The position numbers were made by a program, and so were the translations under genes. A stretch of 6,354 bases of DNA, taken from an uncultured Erysipelotrichaceae bacterium. GTDB lineage: Bacteria; Bacillota_I; Bacilli_A; RF39; UBA660. This document shows, piece after piece, positions 1-6,117 of this stretch. Positions within the stretch are counted from its first letter, which is position 1. Every line of letters begins with the position of its first letter. Location: the NCBI GenBank assembly GCA_902768065.1, contig CACXJP010000072.1, positions 13,758-20,111 of the forward strand. Reading direction: 5' to 3'. Below the pieces are notes generated by a model. The model saw nothing but the letters and a program-made list of their open reading frames with translations. It ran no database searches and was not told the origin of the DNA.

Positions 1-1640
1 ACAAGCGAAAAATCAAGTCCCTTTGCAACCATCTGAGTACCAAGTAATATGTCATAATCATGATTTTTGAAAGATTCTATCATCTTTTCATGCATACCTT
101 TTCTACTTGTAGTATCATAATCCATTCTTAATATTCTAGCAGATGAAAAAATATTATTAAGTTCCTCTTCAATCTTTTGAGTTCCAACACCAAGTCTATT
201 TAATGACACTTCTCCACAACTAGGACATTTATCATAGACTTTTTCTCCATATCCACAATAATGACATCTTAATGTATTACTACTCTTATGATAAGTCAAA
301 GTAATATCACAATTTGGACATTTAAATGTATATCCACAATTTTTACAAGTAATAAAATTAGAATAACCTCTCCTATTAAGAAGTAATATAACCTGTTCAG
401 ACCTTTTCAAGGTCTCATCAATAGAATTAATTAGTTGAGTTGAAAAATGCCCTTTACTAGTCTTCATCTCCTGATTCATATCAATTATCTCAACATCTGG
501 AAGACTTTTTCCATTAACTCTATTAGGTAAACAAAGTAATTTAAATACTCCTTTTTTAGCTCTTGCCATATATTCAAGAGATGGGGTTGCCGAACCAAAG
601 ACAATAGAACACTTATGATATTCTCCACGAAGAATAGCAATATCCTTAGCATTATACCTTGGATTTGGATCACTTTGTTTATAAGAATCACTATGCTCTT
701 CATCAACAATTATTACACCAATATCTTTAAGAGGTGCAAATATCGCACTACGTGCCCCTATTACGATAGAAACCTCTCCTTTAACAATTCTTCTCCATTC
801 ATCATATTTTTCTCCATCACTCAAAGCAGAATGTAGTGCCGCTATCTTATCTCCAAACCTTGCCCTAAATCTACTGATCATTTGAGGAGTTAAACTAATT
901 TCAGGAACAAGAACAATACTACTTTTACCAAATGATAAGTAATAATCAATTATCTCCATATATACTTCAGTTTTTCCACTACCAGTAACACCATGTATTA
1001 AAAAAGTAGATGGAGAATCTTTAATAACCGAATTTACAACATTTAACTGTTCATCAGTTAATTTTTTCTTCTCATAAACAAAGTCTTTATAATCAATTCT
1101 ATAATGTTCCTTTTTTTCCTCAACTAGTATTCCCTTCTTAACTAAAGTCCCAACACTACTAACACTAATAGAAGTTAGAGTATTTCTAGAAATTAATTCA
1201 TCTTTATCAAAACAAGAAATAATACTTTTTTGTTTATCATTTAATTTGATTCCATCTGGAATACTACCAAGTCTATAATATGTATCATATTTTATATTTA
1301 CAACACGTCCATTTTTTGCCTTTAGGGCCTTAGGTAACATTGTTTGATAACAGCTAATTAAAGTACTTAATGTTTTATCTCTCATTACTTTTCCTAATTC
1401 AAGTAACTCACTATTTAAAACAATATCAAGATCAACTATAGAAATAATAGATTTCAGTTCTATATCACTATCATTGTTCTTCTTAATATCAAGAACAAAA
1501 CCCTCTAAAGTCATTCTTCCAAAAGGAACTGTTACTCTAATACCTATTTTCATATTAGAAACTAAATCTTCAGGCACATTATAATCAAATATCTTATCAA
1601 TATTTTTACTAGATAATTCAACTAAAACACCAACAACCAA
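1..1640 (-). CDS. priA: Primosomal protein N' (PriA helicase), C-terminus outside window
   Basis: PriA is the superfamily 2 DNA helicase that recognises stalled forks and starts primosome reassembly for replication restart. My translation gives 546 uninterrupted codons. Residues 1 to about 95 look like the 3'-end-binding domain (VTVPFGR at 36-42), followed by a winged-helix region to about 185. The helicase core then shows Walker A GVTGSGKT at 217-224, LVPEISLTPQM, GARSAIFAP, Walker B DEEH at 313-316, FGSATPSLE and LLNRRGYS. The zinc insertion is complete, with cysteines 432, 435, 441, 444, 459, 462, 472 and 475. GTQMVAKGLDF (534-544) sits at the edge; full-length relatives (732 residues in E. 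coli, 805 in B. subtilis) imply about 200 more. The residue after DEEH is Ser rather than the common Asp. The start is TTG at 1640, seven bases after GGGAGG; in-frame ATGs at 1655 and 1661 lie in or before that site. It has its own promoter. Confidence 0.97.
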   Translation of the reverse strand, partial: MVVGVLVELSSKNIDKIFDYNVPEDLVSNMKIGIRVTVPFGRMTLEGFVLDIKKNNDSDIELKSIISIVDLDIVLNSELLELGKVMRDKTLSTLISCYQTMLPKALKAKNGRVVNIKYDTYYRLGSIPDGIKLNDKQKSIISCFDKDELISRNTLTSISVSSVGTLVKKGILVEEKKEHYRIDYKDFVYEKKKLTDEQLNVVNSVIKDSPSTFLIHGVTGSGKTEVYMEIIDYYLSFGKSSIVLVPEISLTPQMISRFRARFGDKIAALHSALSDGEKYDEWRRIVKGEVSIVIGARSAIFAPLKDIGVIIVDEEHSDSYKQSDPNPRYNAKDIAILRGEYHKCSIVFGSATPSLEYMARAKKGVFKLLCLPNRVNGKSLPDVEIIDMNQEMKTSKGHFSTQLINSIDETLKRSEQVILLLNRRGYSNFITCKNCGYTFKCPNCDITLTYHKSSNTLRCHYCGYGEKVYDKCPSCGEVSLNRLGVGTQKIEEELNNIFSSARILRMDYDTTSRKGMHEKMIESFKNHDYDILLGTQMVAKGLDFSL

Positions 1641-1647
1641 AGTAACA

Positions 1648-1653
1648 CCTCCC
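1648..1653 (-). promoter_or_regulatory. Shine-Dalgarno site that sets the priA TTG start
   Basis: The minus strand reads GGGAGG here, with seven bases before TTG at 1638-1640. The in-frame ATG at 1653-1655 overlaps this site and the ATG at 1659-1661 lies before it, so neither could use it. Translation from TTG begins M-V-V-G-V-L-V-E-L, which matches how PriA proteins usually begin. Confidence 0.75.
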
Positions 1654-1663
1654 ATATACATTT

Positions 1664-1692
1664 ATTATACAAAAATAAAAAAAAAGAGACAA
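1664..1692 (-). promoter_or_regulatory. Predicted sigma-A-type promoter of priA
   Basis: On the minus strand a perfect -10 box TATAAT occupies 1669-1664. Seventeen bases upstream is TTGTCT (1692-1687), matching four of six consensus -35 positions. Transcription would start near 1657, leaving a leader of roughly 17 bases before the TTG codon; this makes the ATG at 1661 untranscribed and the one at 1655 nearly leaderless. The -35 box overlaps the loop and 3' arm of the preceding terminator. Confidence 0.65.
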
Positions 1693-1701
1693 TAAGTCTC
1701 T
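1671..1701 (-). terminator. Intrinsic terminator after the glycine-rich protein gene
   Basis: Reading the minus strand, AGAGAC (1701-1696), loop TTATT and GTCTCT (1690-1685) form a perfect 6-bp stem, followed directly by a T-rich run broken by one A down to 1671. It lies about 20 bases after the stop codon at 1720-1722 and would end transcription of that gene before priA. Confidence 0.8.
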
Positions 1702-1719
1702 ACTACAATATATACCATT

Positions 1720-3150
1720 TTATATATTAATTAGTGTAATTCTAGCATAACCATCACCAGAGTGACCAGTTTCACTTTCAAAATTTGGAGATATAAAAGT
1801 ATTAGTACCAGATATTGTTTGACCATCAACATAATTTGTATTAACATGACCAGACCCTCCGCTTCCAGCCATACCTCCACTACCGCTAGTTCTTAATAGC
1901 TTTGACCCACCATACCAGCCACCACCAGCACCAGCATCAGTTCCCGTAATATCAATAATTGCATCGGTTCCTTTCCCAAATGACCCATAAAGATATGTAT
2001 CATCAGACAAAACAGCATATTGCCCACCACCTGGAATTGTTAAACCTTGCGAATAAATAAAACCATTTATAATATGAGCGGTACTACAATATTTTGTGTT
2101 AAAGTAGACAATGGCATCATCTCCATTCTCTCCGCCTCCGGCTCCACCATAACTATAATAATATATTGATAAACTGTTATATGAACCACCACCACCACCA
2201 GCAACCAGCAAAACATCATCTTGATTATTATTGTAATTTTTTAGTTCTCCTAAATTATTATTAATTGCGAAATGAGTAGCTCCTCCACCTGACCCCTGAT
2301 TATTTCTAGTATCATCAGATAAAGCAGCACCTCCACCATTATAACCGCCTTTTGCTATAGCACCCTTTGGTGAATTATTTAATTCTTTACCTTTCCCTCC
2401 AACAACAACATAAACGATCTGACCTTTTTTTAAAAAAACATTGCCTACGGAATATCCACCTTTCCCACCTTCAACAAAATCCATTTTTTGATTTCCAGAT
2501 ATATTTTCAAGAGCATCTCCACCTTGTGCTCCCCATGCTTCAAGCCTATATGTTCCAGAAACAGGAGCAGTGAATTGTTCAACACTGCCAGTATATCTAA
2601 AATCATATAAATCATATACATTCATACTATCAGGATTAGAATTACTTTCATTAGTTGGATATGCTTTTATTCTTGCAGAAACATTAACTGTTTCAATAGA
2701 TGAAATCGGTGTTTTTATCATTTCTACCTTTAAAGTTACAAGTGTTTCTTCCCCAGGCATAATAAAATCTTTTTCTATTTGTTCAGAAACTTTAAAATAT
2801 TCATTATTATTTGTATTTACAATAAGAGAAAGATCTGCATTAACAGAATTTGAATCATTCCTAACGACATATGTTGCAATAGCATAATCTCCCTTTTTTG
2901 TTAATCCAAACATATCAAAATAAGCTATTGTATTATCATTTTCATCAATTGATGCTGTTCCTGTACCTGTTGTGATATTAGATGTTACAAAATATACTTT
3001 AAAATTATTCTGATCAACACTTGCAGTTGAATTACCATTAATAATTAAGTTAACTCCAGAAATAGATGCATAACCTATTCCTAAAGCAGCTACTGCAATT
3101 AATACTATCAATAGTAATTGCAATCTTTTATTATTTTGTGAATTCTTCAT
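1720..3150 (-). CDS. Secreted or membrane-tethered protein with ALK/LTK-like glycine-rich domain
   Basis: This is a 476-residue exported protein of unknown function. A short Lys/Arg-containing head is followed by a hydrophobic segment at about 11-30 (LLLIVLIAVAALGIGYAS), a signal peptide or uncleaved anchor. Residues 45-165 look like a beta-sandwich: alternating strands, a KKGDYAIATYVVRN stretch and a PGEETLVTLKVEM stretch, reminiscent of TasA/camelysin-type matrix proteins (inference). Residues 183-476 form a glycine-rich domain beginning YDFRYTGSVEQFTAPVSGTY, then LEAWGAQGG, GGKGGYSVGNVFL, VYVVVGGKG, GSGGGATHFA, VLLVAGGGGG, GGWYGG and a FISP/GDGYARITLI end. This order resembles the Pfam Gly_rich family and the ALK/LTK extracellular glycine-rich region. 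No LPXTG or other C-terminal anchor is visible. One cysteine (355) lies in a glycine-poor insertion. The ATG at 3150 follows GGGGAG by seven bases; the in-frame ATG at 3165 overlaps that site. The gene has its own promoter and terminator. Ligand and role are unknown. Confidence 0.85.
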   Translation of the reverse strand: MKNSQNNKRLQLLLIVLIAVAALGIGYASISGVNLIINGNSTASVDQNNFKVYFVTSNITTGTGTASIDENDNTIAYFDMFGLTKKGDYAIATYVVRNDSNSVNADLSLIVNTNNNEYFKVSEQIEKDFIMPGEETLVTLKVEMIKTPISSIETVNVSARIKAYPTNESNSNPDSMNVYDLYDFRYTGSVEQFTAPVSGTYRLEAWGAQGGDALENISGNQKMDFVEGGKGGYSVGNVFLKKGQIVYVVVGGKGKELNNSPKGAIAKGGYNGGGAALSDDTRNNQGSGGGATHFAINNNLGELKNYNNNQDDVLLVAGGGGGSYNSLSIYYYSYGGAGGGENGDDAIVYFNTKYCSTAHIINGFIYSQGLTIPGGGQYAVLSDDTYLYGSFGKGTDAIIDITGTDAGAGGGWYGGSKLLRTSGSGGMAGSGGSGHVNTNYVDGQTISGTNTFISPNFESETGHSGDGYARITLINI

Positions 3151-3157
3151 AAACTCA

Positions 3158-3163
3158 CTCCCC
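3158..3163 (-). promoter_or_regulatory. Shine-Dalgarno site that sets the start of the glycine-rich protein
   Basis: The minus strand reads GGGGAG, seven bases before ATG at 3150. The alternative in-frame ATG at 3165 would add five residues, overlaps this site, has no such site of its own and would lie only about five bases from the predicted transcription start near 3170. The shorter protein is preferred. Confidence 0.7.
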
Positions 3164-3176
3164 ATCTTATGTAATA

Positions 3177-3205
3177 ATTATACTTTAAAAAAAACATTCT
3201 ATCAA
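3177..3205 (-). promoter_or_regulatory. Strong predicted sigma-A-type promoter of the glycine-rich protein gene
   Basis: TTGATA at 3205-3200, a 17-base spacer and TATAAT at 3182-3177 match 11 of 12 consensus positions. This is the best promoter in the window. Transcription would start near 3170, giving a leader of about 20 bases. The -35 box begins two bases after the T run of the rseP terminator, so the gene is set up as an independent unit. Confidence 0.85.
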
Positions 3206-3206
3206 T

Positions 3207-3229
3207 AAAAAAAGGCACCTGAAGTGCCT
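3207..3229 (-). terminator. Intrinsic terminator of the uppS-cdsA-rseP operon
   Basis: On the minus strand AGGCAC (3229-3224), loop TTCAG and GTGCCT (3218-3213) form a GC-rich 6-bp stem followed by an unbroken T run. Two bases of the rseP stop codon TAG (3230-3228) are already part of the 5' arm, so gene end and terminator are fused. Confidence 0.9.
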
Positions 3230-4286
3230 ATTTAAACAGATTGACTATATCATTAAATGTTATTACTAGCATAAATAGCAACAACAATATTAAGAATATG
3301 AAATGTATTTTGTTTTCTAATTCTGGTTTTACTGGAGAACCTTTAATAAGCTCAATAATTATAAATAATATATGTCCCCCATCAAATGCTGGTATTGGAA
3401 GTAAGTTAATAACACCTACATTTATACTTAAGAAAGCCATCAAATAAAGAATATTAGCAAGTCCACCAGCTTCTCTAGATTTACCAACAACAGAATAAAT
3501 ACCAACAGGCCCTGACAACTGATTTAATTTTATATGACCAGTAAATAAATATCCCAACGTTATATACATCTGCTTAAATATTGAACAAGTCTTCTTAAAT
3601 GTATAAACAAATGCATTTCCAAAACCTTTTGTTTTTTCTTGCTGCATTCCAATTCCATATCTATAAGTATCTTTACCATCAACTTTTATCTTTTTAGGAG
3701 TTACTTTTATAGTATCATATGTACCATTATCATGTTCAACTTTAAAAGTACTTCCTTTTTTAGGATCAGCAACAGCTAAATATAATGAAATATCATCACT
3801 AGTAGATATTTTATGACCATTAATTGTAATTACTTCATCTCCAACTCTTATACCAGCCATCTCTGCAGCACTTTTTTCCTCAACTTCAGAGATAATAGGA
3901 TTCATAGTTGTTCCGCCCCAAATCAATGCGATTAAAAATAAAATTATAACTGCCAAAATGAAATTATTCATTGGTCCAAAGAACATTATTAAAAATCTTT
4001 GAAAAGGAGTTTTATTTTGAAGTCTTCTATCCTTTTTTATTTTTTTCTTATCATCAGCATCCAAATCTTCTCCAGCCAATTGACAAAAACCACCAATTGG
4101 GATAGCTCTTATAGAATATACTGTCTCACCTATTTGTTTACTAAAAATTTTAGGTCCCATTCCAATAGCATATTCATATACATAAACTCCACATAACTTA
4201 GCAAATAAGAAATGTCCAAACTCATGAAAAGCAATTATTACTGTTAATATTAAAATAAATATTATTAAATTAATAATTATTGACAT
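3228..4286 (-). CDS. rseP: Site-2 intramembrane zinc metalloprotease (RseP/RasP family)
   Basis: This membrane protease cuts substrates inside the lipid bilayer; relatives act on anti-sigma factors, cell-division proteins and signal-peptide remnants. The zinc motif HEFGH is at 21-25 in the first membrane segment, and the second half of the active site, NLLPIPAFDGG, is at 294-304 with Asp302 as metal ligand. FFGPMNN (102-108), one PDZ domain at about 128-205 (AGIRVGDEVITING) and LSGPVGI (257-263) are family hallmarks. Four hydrophobic membrane segments are visible, the last near 325-345. At 352 residues it is shorter than B. subtilis RasP (about 420), but no catalytic part is missing. The start at 4286 follows GGAGGGG; that site reads TAGGAGG and contains the cdsA stop codon. 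Ten bases separate it from cdsA, so it is the last gene of the operon. The substrate is not deducible. Confidence 0.97.
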   Translation of the reverse strand: MSIIINLIIFILILTVIIAFHEFGHFLFAKLCGVYVYEYAIGMGPKIFSKQIGETVYSIRAIPIGGFCQLAGEDLDADDKKKIKKDRRLQNKTPFQRFLIMFFGPMNNFILAVIILFLIALIWGGTTMNPIISEVEEKSAAEMAGIRVGDEVITINGHKISTSDDISLYLAVADPKKGSTFKVEHDNGTYDTIKVTPKKIKVDGKDTYRYGIGMQQEKTKGFGNAFVYTFKKTCSIFKQMYITLGYLFTGHIKLNQLSGPVGIYSVVGKSREAGGLANILYLMAFLSINVGVINLLPIPAFDGGHILFIIIELIKGSPVKPELENKIHFIFLILLLLFMLVITFNDIVNLFK

Positions 4287-4296
4287 ATAGCCCCTC

Positions 4297-5097
4297 CTAT
4301 ATTATTCCTTTAAATATAATAAATGCCAAAGTAACAAATATTAAACTATCAAATCTATCAAGTATTCCTCCATGACCTGGAATTAAACTTGAAAAATCTT
4401 TAACTCCATAATATCTCTTAATTGAAGAAAATACCAAGTCACCTAATTGTCCAATTAAACATAATAATGCTGTAATAGGAACTAATATAATAAGTGATAC
4501 ACTTGAACTAATTACAGTAAAATAAAATGCAGAAGCAATAAAAGTACCCATTAGCGTACCACCAACTAAACCTTCAATAGTCTTCTTAGGACTAATATCA
4601 GGACATAGTTTATGCTTACCTATAAGCATACCAGTAAACAATGCAAAAGTATCAGTCATTGCTGTTATTAGTAATAGATAAATAATATAGTTAATATCAA
4701 AATTTCTAGTTATAACAATTAAATTAAAACTCAATCCAACAAATAAAATTGAACCAATTAAGAATAATGCATCATTTAAATTATATCTCTTAGTATTATT
4801 AATAAATACCATTGGAGATGTAAACATAAATATAATAAAAGCCATTACTCTATAATCAAATTTATATGCAAACTCTATTGAATTAATGTTATACATTGAA
4901 AAAGCTAATACTAAAAAGTATGCAAATAGTTTTAATACAAATGGAAATTTCTTTTTAGTTTCTCTTACTCTCATTAATTCATAAAAACCAAACATTCCAA
5001 GTACACCCATAAGCACTGCAAAAGGAAGTTCTCCAATTATTAAGAATGGAACAAATATAGCAACCATTACAATTGCACTAATTATTCTTACTTTCAT
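4297..5097 (-). CDS. cdsA: Phosphatidate cytidylyltransferase (CDP-diacylglycerol synthase)
   Basis: The enzyme turns phosphatidic acid and CTP into CDP-diacylglycerol and diphosphate at the inner face of the membrane; CDP-diacylglycerol is the precursor of phosphatidylglycerol and cardiolipin. The 266-residue protein is a typical length and almost entirely hydrophobic, with several membrane segments. Family signatures are in place: DTFALFTGMLIGKHKL beginning at 149, SPKKTIEGLVGG at 169-180, GQLGDL at 216-221, then SSIKRYYGVKD and LIPGHGGILDRFDS ending at 251, which carries the conserved Lys, Asp and Arg residues of the CDS signature. The ATG at 5097 follows GGAGGGG (5110-5104) by six bases; this site lies inside uppS, whose last 20 bases overlap this gene, so translational coupling is likely. 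The stop codon TAG lies in the rseP ribosome binding site. Confidence 0.97.
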   Translation of the reverse strand: MKVRIISAIVMVAIFVPFLIIGELPFAVLMGVLGMFGFYELMRVRETKKKFPFVLKLFAYFLVLAFSMYNINSIEFAYKFDYRVMAFIIFMFTSPMVFINNTKRYNLNDALFLIGSILFVGLSFNLIVITRNFDINYIIYLLLITAMTDTFALFTGMLIGKHKLCPDISPKKTIEGLVGGTLMGTFIASAFYFTVISSSVSLIILVPITALLCLIGQLGDLVFSSIKRYYGVKDFSSLIPGHGGILDRFDSLIFVTLAFIIFKGII

Positions 5098-5806
5098 TTT
5101 TTACCCCTCCAAATCTTCTATTTCTCTTATTAAATTCTTCGATAGCCTTGTCAAATTCCTTTTCTGTAAAATCAGGAAATAACACATCTGGAAAATAAAA
5201 TTCTGCATAACTAGCTTGATACATCATAAAATTACTTAATCTTAACTCTCCACTTGTTCTAATAACATAATCAAGTGGCGGTAAATCTTGGTACATATTT
5301 CTTTGTAAAAAATCCTCATCTATATCATCCAAAGAAATATCCCCATTTTTATACATCTCACATATTTTCTTTGTTGTATCAACCATCTCTGCATGGCTAC
5401 CATAATTTAGACAAATATTAAGTACTAAACTAGTATTATTTTTTGTTTCTTCAACAATTTCATCCATCGCCTCTAAAACCTTTTCAGGTAAAGGTTCACG
5501 TCTTCCTGAAAATAATACTCTAACATCTTTTTCAATTAAAAACTTAAATTCCTTCTTGAATGAACTTATAAATAGATTCATCAAATAATCAACTTCAGAT
5601 TTATCTCTTTTAAAGTTTTCAGTAGAAAAAGCATATAAGGAAGCATATTTAACTCCCATGTCTGCCATATGTAGGCATAACCCCTTTAATGTCTTTATTG
5701 CCCTCTTGTGTCCCATAGTTCTTATCATTCCTCTTTGCTGTGCCCATCTACCATTTCCATCCATGATAATTCCTATATGTTTTGGGATATTTAATTCTTC
5801 ATTCAT
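5078..5806 (-). CDS. uppS: Undecaprenyl diphosphate synthase (cis-prenyltransferase)
   Basis: UppS adds eight isopentenyl diphosphate units to farnesyl diphosphate in cis to make the C55 lipid that carries peptidoglycan and teichoic acid precursors; it acts at the cytosolic face of the membrane. The 242 residues match the family length. Visible signatures are HIGIIMDGNGRWA at 10-22 with the magnesium-binding Asp16, YAFSTENFKR at 58-67, LNYGSHAE at 133-140, the diphosphate-binding RTSGELRLSNF at 183-193, and RRFGG at 230-234. The usual Trp-Gln after SNF is Tyr-Gln here (MMYQ), a mild change. The ATG at 5806 follows GAGGT by a short spacer. It opens the uppS-cdsA-rseP operon and overlaps cdsA by 20 bases. 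A TATAAT box just upstream and the khpA terminator before it suggest its own transcription start. Confidence 0.98.
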   Translation of the reverse strand: MNEELNIPKHIGIIMDGNGRWAQQRGMIRTMGHKRAIKTLKGLCLHMADMGVKYASLYAFSTENFKRDKSEVDYLMNLFISSFKKEFKFLIEKDVRVLFSGRREPLPEKVLEAMDEIVEETKNNTSLVLNICLNYGSHAEMVDTTKKICEMYKNGDISLDDIDEDFLQRNMYQDLPPLDYVIRTSGELRLSNFMMYQASYAEFYFPDVLFPDFTEKEFDKAIEEFNKRNRRFGGVKNESKNN

Positions 5807-5823
5807 ATTACTACCTCATAAAA

Positions 5824-5852
5824 ATTATATAACAAAGCACAAAAAAAAGAAA
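5824..5852 (-). promoter_or_regulatory. Possible promoter of the uppS operon (-10 box only clear)
   Basis: A perfect TATAAT lies at 5829-5824 on the minus strand. At 17-base spacing the -35 position reads TTTCTT, a poor match that falls inside the khpA terminator, and no TGn extension precedes the -10 box. Transcription would start near 5817, leaving a leader of only about 11 bases that begins at the Shine-Dalgarno site. Position and -10 quality support a promoter; the weak -35 leaves doubt. Read-through from rpsP-khpA could also feed the operon. Confidence 0.45.
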
Positions 5853-5868
5853 GTATAAATACTTTCTT
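5841..5868 (-). terminator. Intrinsic terminator after khpA
   Basis: On the minus strand AAGAAAGTA (5868-5860), loop TTTA and TACTTTCTT form a 9-bp AU-rich stem followed by a T run to 5841. The 5' arm begins inside the khpA stop codon TAA (5869-5867). The stem has only two GC pairs, so termination may be incomplete and some transcripts could continue into uppS. Confidence 0.75.
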
Positions 5869-6115
5869 AAAATTTATCAATATCAATTTTTACATATTTA
5901 TTATCTTTTAAGGCACTGCTTGCTTGAACTAAAGTTCTTATAGCATTAGCAGTTCTTCCATTCTTACCAATAACTCTTCCCATATCGTTTTCATCAACCA
6001 TTACCTGGATTAATATTACATTTTCTTCATCTGTAGGAAATTCCTTAACAGATACTCCATCTTGATCAACTACTAATGATTTAATTATTTCCTCAGTTAA
6101 TTGTACTAAATCCAT
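5867..6115 (-). CDS. khpA: KH-domain RNA-binding protein KhpA (YlqC family)
   Basis: KhpA is a small cytosolic RNA-binding protein that in other Bacillota pairs with KhpB (EloR/Jag) and influences cell elongation and division. The 82-residue protein is one KH domain: a strand pair around residues 20-41 (VSVKEF, VILIQVMV), then GRVIGKNGRTANAIRTL at 46-62 with the nucleic-acid-binding GKNG loop at 50-53, and a last strand KYVKIDID. B. subtilis YlqC is about the same length. The ATG at 6115 follows AAGGA with nine bases between. It starts two bases after the rpsP stop codon, the classic rpsP-khpA pairing, so both are read from one transcript. The rimM-trmD genes that often follow are not here; a terminator comes next. 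Confidence 0.95.
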   Translation of the reverse strand: MDLVQLTEEIIKSLVVDQDGVSVKEFPTDEENVILIQVMVDENDMGRVIGKNGRTANAIRTLVQASSALKDNKYVKIDIDKF

Positions 6116-6117
6116 AA

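Noticed and set aside
485..836. Short frames on both strands (74 and 73 codons) within the left part of the window.
   Set aside because: They overlap PriA helicase motifs in another frame (DEEH at 313-316, FGSATPSLE); the PriA frame is continuous with all conserved motifs.
1..1640. Possible frameshift or pseudogene in priA because no ATG-started frame covers it.
   Set aside because: Codon-by-codon translation shows 546 codons without a stop and all motifs in one frame; the lack of an ATG is explained by the TTG start and the window edge.
1707..1728. Perfect 8-bp inverted repeat made only of A and T (AATATATA, six-base loop, TATATATT) over the stop codon of the glycine-rich protein gene.
   Set aside because: An A/T-only stem is weak and expected by chance in such AT-rich DNA; it has no T run directly after it, and a better terminator follows at 1671-1701.
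2367..2887. Two plus-strand open frames of 68 and 105 codons inside the glycine-rich protein gene.
   Set aside because: They lie opposite a strongly supported gene, have no recognisable domains and arise from the stop-poor complement of Gly/Asn-rich coding sequence.
3228..4286. RseP at 352 residues considered as truncated.
   Set aside because: Both active-site halves (HEFGH and PAFDGG), the PDZ domain and the last membrane segment are present, so it is a short but complete member.
5658..5858. Plus-strand frame of 66 codons across the 5' end of uppS and the intergenic gap.
   Set aside because: It is opposite the most conserved part of UppS, has no good ribosome binding site and no recognisable features.
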